NCBI RefSeq assembly: GCF_004339545.1
Contig: NZ_SMGD01000011.1
Coordinates: 496,001 to 560,000, forward strand
Length of the DNA: 64,000 nucleotides
DNA from: Celerinatantimonas diazotrophica
Lineage (GTDB): Bacteria > Pseudomonadota > Gammaproteobacteria > Enterobacterales > Celerinatantimonadaceae
Reading direction: 5' to 3'
The position numbers were made by a program, and so were the translations under genes. Below are positions 32,830 to 42,229 of the stretch, piece after piece; position 1 is the first letter of the stretch, and every line of letters begins with the position of its first letter. Below the pieces are notes generated by a model that saw nothing but the letters and a program-made list of their open reading frames with translations, ran no database searches and had not been told where the DNA came from.

Positions 32830-32869
32830 ATATCACCACAATGTAGCAGTTGCTACATTGTGGTGATAT
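32830..32869 (-). promoter_or_regulatory. Perfect 40-bp palindrome, probable RpiR operator
   Basis: Two 19-bp arms (32830-32848 and 32851-32869) with a 2-nt centre, each containing CACCACAATGTAGCA or its complement. It overlaps the last codons and stop of the epimerase gene and lies ahead of rpiR. The inner TGTAGCA-gt-TGCTACA matches the element ahead of the PTS gene. Confidence 0.8.
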
Positions 32870-33698
32870 TGTACTGAGCTATAAACGCTTTCTTTGAGCT
32901 CAGAGTAATAATGCCAGGCTTCTGCTCCAACGGTAGAATAACCTCATGAGAAGGGGTCGTGATCCCAAAGCAAGGCTCAATACATATAAAATCGGCCCCT
33001 GGTTTTTTCCAAATCACTATATAAGGGACATCAGGTATCGAGAGAGCCAGTTGTCTGCATGGACTTCTCAACGTAATCTTCTGTTTTTGAACATTCCTTA
33101 AGTATATTGCTCCCCTATTAAAATCGATTGATTCTAATTTAAGTTCACCATTCATAGGGATAAGGGCCTGTTTTTCGAAATCCACAGTCCCACTATCGCC
33201 ATAATAATAACCATGGGGTGCACGCTCGAACCTCACCGTCGCATGACTGCCTATCGCAAATGCCGGATGAAACCCCAACGAAAATAATAAATCCTCGGCC
33301 TGGGGGTTAGTCACATTAAACGTCACCTGAACCGTCTCATGCTCTAAACGATAAGTGACTAACAAATTAAAATGATACGGATAATTCTGCCAAGTAACAC
33401 TGTCATCGCTAAGCCCCAGAGTAATACTATCTGAGCGATGTTCTCTTAACTCAAAATAGCTATTCCTAGCGAATCCATGCCTTGGCAATTGATACGTTTG
33501 CCCTGCGACCTCATATGCACCTTGAGACATATTCCCAACGTTCGGAAATAAAATAGGCGCCCGACCTTGCCACTCGTTTCCCTGCCACATCTGTTCTACA
33601 CAATGCTGTTTACACCAGATGGACACAATTTCTGCGCCCAACGGCTTTACCTCAACAGACAAGTAATCATTTTCAATAGAGTAACTTTCTGCCATCAA
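32853..33698 (-). CDS. Aldose 1-epimerase family protein (LacX-like)
   Basis: 281 residues of the galactose mutarotase superfamily, nearer the LacX branch: GAEIVSIWCKQHCVEQMWQG, NEWQGRAPILFPNVGNM, LPRHGFARNSYFEL and LGFHPAFAIG with catalytic-type His residues. It would interconvert anomers of the sugar handled by the operon. The ATGA overlap with the upstream sulfatase shows translational coupling. A regulatory palindrome overlaps the 3' end. Confidence 0.85.
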   Translation of the reverse strand: MMAESYSIENDYLSVEVKPLGAEIVSIWCKQHCVEQMWQGNEWQGRAPILFPNVGNMSQGAYEVAGQTYQLPRHGFARNSYFELREHRSDSITLGLSDDSVTWQNYPYHFNLLVTYRLEHETVQVTFNVTNPQAEDLLFSLGFHPAFAIGSHATVRFERAPHGYYYGDSGTVDFEKQALIPMNGELKLESIDFNRGAIYLRNVQKQKITLRSPCRQLALSIPDVPYIVIWKKPGADFICIEPCFGITTPSHEVILPLEQKPGIITLSSKKAFIAQYNITTM

Positions 33699-35464
33699 TT
33701 ATATCTCATGGCAAGATTGAGCTGATATATAGACTTTTTAAGAAGCTCTCCTTGGTAGAGTGTTCTCGCAAAACCATACACCTGCTCAGGAGTAATGACG
33801 CTTTCGTTACTGCTGTCTAGTAACGCCATTAAAGCTTTGCGGTCTTGCTCTGGATGCTCGCTAATGTGACTCAGAACCTCTAACCCTTCGGCAACACAAT
33901 GATGGCTAAGCTTATAATCTTTATAAGAAGAAAATTGATATTCATAATAATCTTGTTTTTCACGTCTAAGAGATTGTTCTGAAATATCATCCAGCATATA
34001 GCGTTGATATAACTCGCTTGGCGCTTCATTATCAATCAATAGCTGTTTAATCTTCGTTAAGAGCAATACTTCTAATTTGCTATCATCTAATGGATTAGTT
34101 TGCATTTTATCGGCTTCAATATCGAACAGTTTGTCACCAAATCGATAAGAATTAGTGTAATTTACCGCCGTCGGTATTTTCATTAGAGGTGCATAATCAG
34201 TAAACGAAAAACCTTCGCATAATGTTGTCTGTTTCAGCTGTTCCATTTTGAACCGACTATCAATTGCGGTTGGCATTAACGTATATTCATACTGAGAATT
34301 CGTTCTTTCTTTGGGCGCTCGCATATAAACATATTGCCCATCAGTAATATTTAAATGCGCGCCAAAATACCCAAATAAAGCATGCGTGCGGATAGGCTTT
34401 TTATCTCGTAATGCCGAATATAAAGGACGGCCATGCATATGCGGGGGCAAATCATAGCCAAAGAAATCCAATAAAGTTGCCGGTACGTCAATAAGCTGAC
34501 CTAACAGGTCCGTTTCGACACCTTGCATCTGCAAACGTGGATCCCAATAAAAGAATGGCGTATGAGCAACTTCTTCATACAAAGGCATGATATTTTTACC
34601 CCACCAATCATGCTCACCTAACAAAAACCCGTGATCAGTACAGACCATCAGCATGGTGTCATCCCAGAGCTGATGTTCATCGAACAGATCGAGCACCTTA
34701 CCCAAATAGCTGTCACACATAGTGACTAATGCCTTGTAGAATTTCTTTATCAGCTCTTGTTTTTCATGTGAATCTGTATTCGCGTTATAATACATCCAGC
34801 CATTAAAATCTGATTGCGTACATCCATACATCTGCAAATATTTTTCTGGAACAAAAAACGGCTCGTGGGGATCAAAACATTCTAATTGTAAAAACCAATT
34901 GTCTTGCTCTAAATTCTTCCTTATAAATTCAAGCCCCTTTTCGATCGTTCGATTAAGGGTATGCTCGACTTCCGTTTTCATATAATCACGGTTGATCATA
35001 TCTTGAGCTATACGCTTTTTGCGTCGCTCCACCACGGCTTGCTCTTCCTGCCCTTCCGCATCGTAAACAACATCTGGCTTTTCAACATGCCCTTTCCAGG
35101 CATCACCTTCTTGACCACGCACAAATTCAAAAGTGGTATAACGCGTATGATAAGTGGCGCCACCATCGCGCCAATAATGTTTATGATCCGTTACTAAATG
35201 CGTATGAATTTTATTTTTTGATAAATATTCAGGCATTGAGAAATCAAATGGTTCAATAGGCCCCCAACTTCTATGGAGAAAATTGTAACGCCCTGTATGC
35301 ATATCTCTTCTTGCCGGCATGCAAGGCATACTACCGACAAAAAACTTATTAAACTGAACAGTTTTTTGCGCAAGGCGTTCAAAATTAGGTGTAATCGCAT
35401 CTCCACCATACGTTGATAAATGATGGCGTGTTAATGTATCAAACATGAGAACTACTGCTTTCAT
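33695..35464 (-). CDS. Cytoplasmic Cys-type sulfatase
   Basis: 589 residues of the type I sulfatase family. The metal-binding N-terminus VVLMFDTLTRHH and the formylglycine motif C48-MPARRDMHTG match C-x-P-x-R-x4-T-G, so Cys48 is the residue to be oxidised. CTDHGFLLGEHDWWGKNIMP is the second metal/active-site block. It begins MKAVVLMFDTLTRHHLSTYG with no signal peptide, so it should act in the cytoplasm, on a sulfated sugar brought in by the PTS. E. coli YidJ is similar in context. The anSME is four genes downstream. Confidence 0.92.
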   Translation of the reverse strand: MKAVVLMFDTLTRHHLSTYGGDAITPNFERLAQKTVQFNKFFVGSMPCMPARRDMHTGRYNFLHRSWGPIEPFDFSMPEYLSKNKIHTHLVTDHKHYWRDGGATYHTRYTTFEFVRGQEGDAWKGHVEKPDVVYDAEGQEEQAVVERRKKRIAQDMINRDYMKTEVEHTLNRTIEKGLEFIRKNLEQDNWFLQLECFDPHEPFFVPEKYLQMYGCTQSDFNGWMYYNANTDSHEKQELIKKFYKALVTMCDSYLGKVLDLFDEHQLWDDTMLMVCTDHGFLLGEHDWWGKNIMPLYEEVAHTPFFYWDPRLQMQGVETDLLGQLIDVPATLLDFFGYDLPPHMHGRPLYSALRDKKPIRTHALFGYFGAHLNITDGQYVYMRAPKERTNSQYEYTLMPTAIDSRFKMEQLKQTTLCEGFSFTDYAPLMKIPTAVNYTNSYRFGDKLFDIEADKMQTNPLDDSKLEVLLLTKIKQLLIDNEAPSELYQRYMLDDISEQSLRREKQDYYEYQFSSYKDYKLSHHCVAEGLEVLSHISEHPEQDRKALMALLDSSNESVITPEQVYGFARTLYQGELLKKSIYQLNLAMRYN

Positions 35465-35501
35465 TTTTTAACCTATATAATCATTAACTTATTTTGTTGT
35501 A

Positions 35502-37076
35502 TTAGCGATTCATATATTCATCAAGTTGGTTTTTAATCACCGTCACTTGAGGCCCAAATATAACCTGAATACCATCACTTTTAATCACAGACGCGATAGC
35601 TCCATATCGTTTAAACGCCTTATCTTCTACACTACTCATATCTTTGACGTTCACTCTTAACCGAGTCGCGCAACAATCTAAATCGATAATATTATCTCGA
35701 CCACCAAAGGCATCTATAATCCCTTTTATTTTGTCATCGGTACCCAATTTAGGTGTGTCACTTCCTGCATCTTGCGCATCATCTTGAACATCGGATTCAT
35801 AGTCATCACCACGGCCTGGAGTTTTTAAATCTTTCCACGTAATTAAGACTCGGAAGCCAATATAGTAATAGGTAAACATAAACGCCCCTACCGGGAACAT
35901 CATCAAATAGTTGGTTTTAGCATTACCTTGCAAAATACCAAAGAGAGTAAAGTCAATGACGCCACCAGAGAATGTCATACCTACGGTGATATTGAATATA
36001 TTGCACAACATGAACGCAAGACCGACCCCAATCACATGAAATACATACAAAATCGGAGCCGTAAACAAGAAAAGAAACTCAAGAGGCTCTGTAATACCTG
36101 TGACAAAAGACGTTACAGCTGCAGATAACAAGATACCAGCCACTTTTTTACGGTTTTCCGGCTTCACACAGTGATACATCGCTAATGCGGCGCCCGGCAA
36201 TCCGAACATAAAATCAGCAAAGCGCCCAGACATGAACCGAGAAACCCCCTCGTAATACTTAACAGTATTTGGATCTGCAAGTTGCGCAAAGAATATATTC
36301 TGAGTGCCCTGAACTAAATGCCCATTAACAACCGCCTCACCACCAACACTTGTATACCAAAATGGCATATAGAAAATATGATGTAGCCCTAGCGGTAATA
36401 ATAATTTTAATATTACGCCAAATGCGAACGTTCCTGCATACCCGGTTTTTTCAACTAATACGCCTAAACCAGAAATACCTGATTGGATAAATGGCCAACA
36501 AAAATAAAGTAGAACACCCAAAAAGATAGAAGCAAAAGATGCAACAATAGGGACAAAGCGAGAACCGCTAAAAAAGGCTAACAAAGAATGCAGTTCTACT
36601 TTGTAGTACCTGCCATGCACAACGGCCACAAGTAAGCCGCACAAGATCCCACCGAGTACCCCGGTTTGCAAGGTCTGAATCCCCAAAACCATTGCTTGAC
36701 CTACTTCTTTCAGGTTTGTAGAGGCTAACGTTCCATTGATGGTAAGCATTGCGTTGATAGTCACATTCATAATCAAGAATGCCAATACCGATGCAAGACC
36801 AGCCGTACCTTTATCTGATTTAGCCAGACCTACCGCCACACCAACACAAAAGAGTAAAGACAAATTAGCAAAAACAATCTGACCTGCACTTCTCATTAAA
36901 ATAAACAGAGATTGCAAGAAAGGAACATCCAGTACTGGATACATATGTACAGTGTGTGGGTTGGAGAATACGCCACCAATCCCTAAAAGGAGACCAGCAG
37001 CAGGCAGAACTGCTATCGGTAGCATAAATGCTTTTCCTAAGTTCTGTGCTCTAGAAAACAGCTTGAATTTTTTCAT
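35502..37076 (-). CDS. PTS EIIBC, glucose/N-acetylglucosamine type
   Basis: 524 residues: an N-terminal EIIC with about 10 membrane helices (AFMLPIAVLPAAGLLLGIGG, FGVILKLLLPLGLHHIFYMP, GITEPLEFLFLFTAPILYVF) and a C-terminal EIIB with phosphorylated Cys469 in DCCATRLRV. A 20-residue acidic linker joins the two. No EIIA is encoded nearby, so it likely uses the general EIIA-Glc. As first gene of the operon it delivers a phosphorylated, probably sulfated, amino- or hexose sugar to the sulfatase 37 nt downstream. Confidence 0.9.
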   Translation of the reverse strand: MKKFKLFSRAQNLGKAFMLPIAVLPAAGLLLGIGGVFSNPHTVHMYPVLDVPFLQSLFILMRSAGQIVFANLSLLFCVGVAVGLAKSDKGTAGLASVLAFLIMNVTINAMLTINGTLASTNLKEVGQAMVLGIQTLQTGVLGGILCGLLVAVVHGRYYKVELHSLLAFFSGSRFVPIVASFASIFLGVLLYFCWPFIQSGISGLGVLVEKTGYAGTFAFGVILKLLLPLGLHHIFYMPFWYTSVGGEAVVNGHLVQGTQNIFFAQLADPNTVKYYEGVSRFMSGRFADFMFGLPGAALAMYHCVKPENRKKVAGILLSAAVTSFVTGITEPLEFLFLFTAPILYVFHVIGVGLAFMLCNIFNITVGMTFSGGVIDFTLFGILQGNAKTNYLMMFPVGAFMFTYYYIGFRVLITWKDLKTPGRGDDYESDVQDDAQDAGSDTPKLGTDDKIKGIIDAFGGRDNIIDLDCCATRLRVNVKDMSSVEDKAFKRYGAIASVIKSDGIQVIFGPQVTVIKNQLDEYMNR

Positions 37077-37113
37077 AGTAGGGCCTTTGCTCCATTATAT
37101 TGTTCTAGAGAGC

Positions 37114-37145
37114 ATTATATGAACGAATGTAGCAAACACTACATT
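37114..37145 (-). promoter_or_regulatory. Promoter/operator of the sulfated-sugar operon
   Basis: Minus-strand TATAAT (37114-37119) lies just downstream of the dyad AATGTAG-caaaca-CTACATT (37126-37145), which covers the -35 region. The dyad shares TGTAG/CTACA with the palindrome ahead of rpiR; a further half-site CGCTACATT lies at about 37169. This fits RpiR repression or activation. Confidence 0.7.
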
Positions 37146-37557
37146 ATTTTTATAAAAAAGTGATCTTCGCTACATTTTAATTTCTAACACATCGTCTGAT
37201 GTGTTAACTAAGTCAAATCAAATAGCCAAGAATAAGTGTAGAAGAGTGCATAAAATGCGTTGAGGTACGGGTAACACGATAGGTCATGTTGCCATGCGTA
37301 CATTTCGCGCGTGTTTTATCAACTTATAAAGCGGAAAATGTATACGGGCCAAAAACAGCGAAGATGAATGTGTTTGGTTGAGAGGAACTATTTTGCCCCA
37401 AGAGCAATACCATTCTTATAAGAATTATCACCAATAAAGTACGCGTGTCCGCCCCACCTTAGGTCACCTTCAGACATTATGGCAGTGATATACAGGCGTA
37501 TGATTACTCTATAAAAACAAATTCAGAAATTCGGTCACTCACCTCGATTATTGATAT
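37146..37557. other. Intergenic region, no gene
   Basis: About 410 bp between the PTS promoter and the repeat array. No coding frame, RNA gene or strong hairpin was recognised. Confidence 0.4.
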
Positions 37558-38028
37558 TAAGCTGCCTATGTGTAACGGTCAGCAACACAAGCCGGGAGTC
37601 TGCTTATTTGCAGCATATGAGCGAACAATCCTTCCCTAGAGCGGCCTCACTCAGGTCTCATGACCTCATCTGGCTGCAAAACTCCGTTTCGGTGCTATAT
37701 CGAAGTTATGTCGCCTAAGCCCGTAGCTCGGTCAGCAGCGCAGCGAATGCCGGGAGTTCTGCTTATTTCAGCATACGAGCGAACAATCCTTCCCTGGAGC
37801 GGGCTCACATCAGTCATCCATGACCTCATCTCCTTAGGCTGCGAAACTCCGTTTCGGTGCTATATCGAAGTTATGTCGCCTAAGCCCCGTAGCCCGGTCA
37901 GAAGCGCAGCGAATGCCGGGAGTCTGCTTATTTCAACATACTAGCAAACAATCCTTCCCTAGAGCGGGCTCACTCAGGTCTCATGACCTCACCTCCTTAG
38001 GCTGCGAAACTCCGTTTCGGTCCTGCGT
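37558..38028. repeat. Three tandem units of a ~160-bp repeat abutting CRISPR array 1
   Basis: Unit boundaries marked by CTAAGC-type sequence fall at 37558, 37716, 37881 and 38033 (periods 158, 165 and 152). Each unit contains GAATGCCGGGAGT, TTATTTCAGCATACgAGCgA, CCTTCCCTGGAGCGGGCTCAC, and a CGAAACtcCGTTTCG hairpin framed by CTTAGGC/GCCTAAG. The outer unit begins TAAGCTGCCTATG, the same 13 bases as the CRISPR repeat. The same units occur at 50298-50723. Confidence 0.88.
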
Positions 38029-38356
38029 CGCCTAAGCTGCCTATGCGGCAGTGAACGAATATAAATAATGGCAACACTTTATCGTAGTTTTCTAAGCTGC
38101 CTATGCGGCAGTGAACTTTTTCTAAACAACTAGCGACTTCTTTGCAATTTTCTAAGCTGCCTATGCGGCAGTGAACAGTTGATAACTTCGAGGTCGTTTC
38201 TGATGATTTTTCTAAGCTGCCTATGCGGCAGTGAACATTGCGTACAGCGCTGCGAGTACCCATACGACTTTCTAAGCTGCCTATGCGGCAGTGAACGTGG
38301 TAGACATAAAAGTCAACATGTCTAAAGCTTTCTAAGCTGCCTATGCGGCAGTGAAC
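38029..38356 (-). CRISPR. Type I-F CRISPR array 1 (6 repeats, 5 spacers)
   Basis: 28-bp repeats at 38029, 38089, 38149, 38209, 38269 and 38329, with five 32-bp spacers in perfect 60-bp register. On the minus strand the repeat reads GTTCACTGCCGCATAGGCAG plus CTTAGAAA, the subtype I-F form with a CTGCC/GGCAG stem. The leader-distal repeat (38029) has its last three bases changed (GCG for AAA). No cas gene is in the window. Confidence 0.97.
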
Positions 38357-38510
38357 TAGAAAAAGATAGCATAAAAATTCTTTTTAACAAGAACTTACCC
38401 CGAGAAACCCTCTTGACCCTTATTAACAAGGGTATACAATAATTAATTGTTTTTATTGGATTTTTTCAATAGCCAAAAATAAAGGGGTTAAACTTGGGTT
38501 GCTAGCTTAA
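38357..38510 (-). promoter_or_regulatory. Leader of CRISPR array 1
   Basis: AT-rich sequence directly beside the last intact repeat, beginning TAGAAAAAGATAGCATAAAA. About 140 bp is almost identical to the sequence beside array 2. Transcription would run on the minus strand into the array. Confidence 0.8.
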
Positions 38511-38673
38511 CTATTTCATAAATACCATTGTGTTAATAATCGGTCGATGTAAGTAGAGCAACTCACTATAAGAATCCTAAACATTATGGCAGAATTATGT
38601 AGTGAACGCTCCCAATGGCCTTTCCCATACCGAGTGTAAAGTTTTCTATTTATACAGTGTCTTGGATAATAAA

Positions 38674-39072
38674 ATGGTTCCTAAATCATCAAAGCTAAGA
38701 GTCGCTCGCCCAACCGACAACTTAGCCAAAATCACCGAAATGTATATCACTGGGCTCGGTTTTAAATTATTGGGCTCATTTACCGATCACAATGGCTTTG
38801 ATGGTTCGATTATTGGGCATGATGGACATAACTATCATCTAGAGTTCACTCATCATAATGGAACCACGGTGGGGTCTGCGCCGACTCAGGATAATTTGCT
38901 AGTTTTCTATATCCCTGAACAAGATGTTTGGCAACAGTGTTGTCAGCAAATGCAGACCGCTGGATTTACCCTAGTGCCTGCTTATAACGATTATTGGGAT
39001 GTCGTAGGTAAAACATTTATGGACATTGATGGGTATCGAGTTGTTCTGCAAAATAGAGAATGGACTTTATAA
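38674..39072 (+). CDS. VOC-family (glyoxalase/bleomycin-resistance-like) protein
   Basis: 132 residues from the ATG at 38674 (GGATAA ahead; the open frame continues 24 codons upstream into the leader-flanking sequence). A single vicinal-oxygen-chelate fold: LRVARPTDNLAKITEMYITG, HNYHLEFTHHNG and a C-terminal DPDG-like motif FMDIDGYRVVLQNR. Such proteins range from metal enzymes to binding proteins; the substrate is unknown. It stands alone beside the CRISPR leader. Confidence 0.8.
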   Translation: MVPKSSKLRVARPTDNLAKITEMYITGLGFKLLGSFTDHNGFDGSIIGHDGHNYHLEFTHHNGTTVGSAPTQDNLLVFYIPEQDVWQQCCQQMQTAGFTLVPAYNDYWDVVGKTFMDIDGYRVVLQNREWTL

Positions 39073-39715
39073 AAGCGCACTTCATACTCTCATACTTGGA
39101 TTTTTTAATATCAAGATAGACAGCTTCGCGACTTTGTGTCGTTGCCGCTATCTTCCATACATAACATGGGACTTCTCAACAATCGTCTTGACGACTCTAA
39201 CCTATCATTTTTTAACGCCCCAGAAGACTAATGCTATAACAGCCACACCATTTGATAAAAAATTGTTAAAAATATAATTAATAACAAATAAGTTACTATA
39301 AATTATGATATCTGCTTCACATTTTATGGTGAAATTAAGAGCGATTGAGCGATAAAAAATGCTTCCCTCAGAATTAATGACCTTTATTTGTTAAAATTAT
39401 GTTATATATTTGCTATTAAATCTGATTATATATCTTTAAAATCGTAGTTAAATAACTACGTTCATATACATAACTATATTTTTAATATTTTTTAACCAAA
39501 ATTTAACATAAAAAGAACCCATATCACATTTCCATATCGGATGAATAGTAAACAATCTGCAAAATTGCATACTTCCCTACAAGCTCATGCTTTCAGTACA
39601 AAGGTGAGCGATGCGTACCTTGCTTAAACTGTCGTCAGGTACCCTACAACACAACTAATTCATAACAGATAAACAAAGCCCCTTTTATCCAGCAGAGCTT
39701 TGTGAGGATAAGGAT
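39073..39715. other. AT-rich region upstream of the ABC operon
   Basis: 643 bp, strongly AT-rich in the middle. ACAAAGC and GCTTTGT (about 39673-39704) form a 7-bp stem just before the first operon gene. No operator or gene recognised with confidence. Confidence 0.35.
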
Positions 39716-40702
39716 ATGAACTCTGTCAGTATCAATAAATTAGTAAAATTTAACCTATTAGCCCTGACCGTACTCTTTTCGGCCGGGTCTATCGCTCAAA
39801 CAAACATTGCAGTCGTTGAAAAAGTAACAGGCATTCCTTGGTTTAAGCGGATGGATGTTGGCGTCGACCAAGCCGCTAAAGATTTAAATATTCATGCCTA
39901 CTCGGTTGGTGCCTCCACCCCAGACCCAGCGCAGCAGGTGAAAATCATTGAAGATCTTATCGCTAAAAAAGTAGATGGTATCGTCGTTGTCCCTAATGAC
40001 GCCAAAGTGCTACAGCCAGTTCTCAAAAAAGCCAGAGATGCAGGGATTGTGGTAATTACCAACGAAGCGCCTGGTAGCGGCCTAGGCAACTGGGATATTG
40101 AAACCATCGACAACCAGAAATATGCTCAGGAAAATATGGATGCCCTGGCTAAATCAATGCATAAAAAAGGGGGATACGCTATCTATGTTGGTTCTCTCAC
40201 CGTTCCTCTGCATAACACATGGGCCAACATCTCAATTAAGTATCAAAAACAAAAATATCCCCAAATGCATGAGGTCACCAGTCGCCTTCCTGTGGCTGAA
40301 AGTATTCAAAAATCCTATAACGCCACTCTGGACTTGATGAAAACCTACCCTGATTTCAAAGGTGTGATTGGCTATGGTTCATTGGGCCCCATCGGTGCTG
40401 GCCAAGCCGTAGCCCGCAAACACGCAGCTAAAAAAGTATCGGTGGTTGGGATCGCCATTCCAGCCCAGGCGGCACCGTATCTGGCTCGAGGCGATATTAA
40501 AAAAGTATTTTTATGGGATCCAAAAGACGCCGGCTATGCCGCGGTCACTGTGGCAAACATGTTGATTCAACATAAAAAAGTGACGGATGGCCTCACGATT
40601 AAAGGATTAGGAAAAGCCACCATTGACCGCAAAGATCACGTGATCCGCTTTGATAAAACACTCGTAGTTACCAAAAAGAATGCAAAAACCCTTGGCTTTT
40701 AA
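39716..40702 (+). CDS. Sugar ABC transporter substrate-binding protein
   Basis: 328 residues with a Sec signal peptide (LALTVLFSAGSIAQ, cleavage near residue 27). The mature part is a type I periplasmic sugar-binding fold of the LsrB/RhaS-like branch: WFKRMDVGVDQAAKDLNIHA, DPAQQVKIIEDLIAKKVDGI, VPNDAKVLQPVLKKARDAGI and FLWDPKDAGYAAVTVANML. It feeds the ABC permeases encoded downstream. Start chosen from AAGGAT just ahead of the ATG. With a ribulokinase gene in the operon, the ligand is likely a pentitol, ketopentose or related sugar. Confidence 0.88.
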   Translation: MNSVSINKLVKFNLLALTVLFSAGSIAQTNIAVVEKVTGIPWFKRMDVGVDQAAKDLNIHAYSVGASTPDPAQQVKIIEDLIAKKVDGIVVVPNDAKVLQPVLKKARDAGIVVITNEAPGSGLGNWDIETIDNQKYAQENMDALAKSMHKKGGYAIYVGSLTVPLHNTWANISIKYQKQKYPQMHEVTSRLPVAESIQKSYNATLDLMKTYPDFKGVIGYGSLGPIGAGQAVARKHAAKKVSVVGIAIPAQAAPYLARGDIKKVFLWDPKDAGYAAVTVANMLIQHKKVTDGLTIKGLGKATIDRKDHVIRFDKTLVVTKKNAKTLGF

Positions 40703-40744
40703 TTTCCAGATCCCCTCCTCGGAGGGGATGAAAGGGATTCAATT

Positions 40745-42229
40745 ATGGAAGAGTTTATAAATCTTAAACATATCAGCAAAAAATTTCCGGGGGTAACGGC
40801 TCTCAACGATGTCAGCTTATCGCTGCATAAGGGAGAAGTGCACAGCTTTGTGGGCCAAAATGGCTGCGGGAAAAGTACCTTAGTAAAAATTATATCCGGC
40901 GTTTATGCCCCTGAACATGGCGGTAGCATAGAAATTGACGGTGAGCAGCATACGCGTCTTTCACCCGTGCAATCACAAAAATACGGTATCCAGATTATTT
41001 ACCAAGATCTGTCATTATTCCCAGCCCTTTCGGTTGCGGAAAATATTGCTTTTCACATGATGTTACCAGGTGGAAAACTGTTTAAAAATCAGAAGAAAAT
41101 GGTAGCTCGAGCCAAAGCGGTAATGGCGCAGATTAATATTCATCTGGATCCCAATTTAACGGTTGAGGATCTGACGATTGCCCAACAACAACTGGTTGCA
41201 ATCTGTCGCGCGCTCGAACAACAAGCCCGCGTGATTATTATGGATGAGCCAACCGCGTCATTAACCAGCCAGGAGATCCGGGACTTATTAAAAATCATCG
41301 CAGATTTGAAAAGCTCTGGTACCACAATCGTTTTTATCAGCCATAAGCTGGATGAGATTATGCAGGTCTCAGATCGCACCAGTATCATCAGAGATGGCAA
41401 GTTAATTGGAACGTATGCATCGGATAGTCTCGATAAAACTCGTCTAACTGAACTCATGATTGGCAAAAGTATTGAGTCATCCCTAACGCCAACAACAGCC
41501 CGGCAAGAAAAACTATTAGAAATTTCCAATTTGTCTGTCAAAGGAAAATTCAACCACATTGATTTGACCCTTTATAAAGGTGAAATCGTGTCAATTGTCG
41601 GCCCATTAGGTTCTGGGCGAACAGAGTTATGCCAGACTATTTTTGGCATGCTGGCAACAGACTCCGGCCAAATTCAATTAGAGAATAGTCCCGTTAGGCT
41701 CAAGTCAAACCGAGATGCGATCGACAAAGGAATTGCGTATGTCTCAGAAGATCGGATGAATATTGGATTAATTATGGATTATCCAATTATTGAGAATATC
41801 TTGGCGACCATATTAAAAAGGATAAAAAACAATATCGGCCTGATTGATAGAAATAAATCAGAGACATTAGTCAATCAATTAGTAGACGATTTAAATATCA
41901 AAACCACCAATATTTATAACCCCACGAATACTCTGTCCGGAGGAAATGCACAACGAGTTTCAATTGCCAAATGGGTTGTTACTCGGCCCAAATTATTGCT
42001 ACTTGATTCTCCGACAGTTGGTGTTGATGTTGCCAATAAAGACGAAATTTACAATATTGTCAAACAACTAGCCAAAGAAGGCATTGGCGTTCTGATGATT
42101 ACCGATGAAGTGGAAGAAGCCTACTTTAATAGTAACCGGATTATCCACATGAAAAACGGCGAATTTATTAAAGAATATTCCCCCTATCAGTCGAGTATGG
42201 AAGAGATTACAGAGGCAGTCTATGGCTAA
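40745..42229 (+). CDS. Sugar ABC transporter ATP-binding protein (RbsA-like)
   Basis: 494 residues with two ABC domains. Domain 1: Walker A GQNGCGKST (about 38-46), Walker B VIIMDEPTASL. Domain 2: VGPLGSGRTE in place of Walker A, signature TLSGGNAQRVSIAKW and LLLDSPTVGVD, the usual degenerate second site of the RbsA/XylG family. It energises uptake through the two permeases. The start is 42 nt after the binding-protein gene, and the end overlaps the next gene by 8 nt. Confidence 0.93.
   Translation: MEEFINLKHISKKFPGVTALNDVSLSLHKGEVHSFVGQNGCGKSTLVKIISGVYAPEHGGSIEIDGEQHTRLSPVQSQKYGIQIIYQDLSLFPALSVAENIAFHMMLPGGKLFKNQKKMVARAKAVMAQINIHLDPNLTVEDLTIAQQQLVAICRALEQQARVIIMDEPTASLTSQEIRDLLKIIADLKSSGTTIVFISHKLDEIMQVSDRTSIIRDGKLIGTYASDSLDKTRLTELMIGKSIESSLTPTTARQEKLLEISNLSVKGKFNHIDLTLYKGEIVSIVGPLGSGRTELCQTIFGMLATDSGQIQLENSPVRLKSNRDAIDKGIAYVSEDRMNIGLIMDYPIIENILATILKRIKNNIGLIDRNKSETLVNQLVDDLNIKTTNIYNPTNTLSGGNAQRVSIAKWVVTRPKLLLLDSPTVGVDVANKDEIYNIVKQLAKEGIGVLMITDEVEEAYFNSNRIIHMKNGEFIKEYSPYQSSMEEITEAVYG

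Noticed and set aside
37660-37944. Open frame of 94 codons through the ~160-bp repeats (and similar frames at 50249-50530 and on the minus strand).
   Set aside because: The units differ by indels that break the frame, there is no consistent start or ribosome binding site, and every repeat family without stops yields such frames.
37881-38040. GCCTAAG/CTTAGGC boxes of the ~160-bp units resemble integron attC core sites.
   Set aside because: attC needs GTT-RRRY and RYYY-AAC; the G and C essential for integrase cleavage are replaced, and no integrase or cassette ORFs are present.
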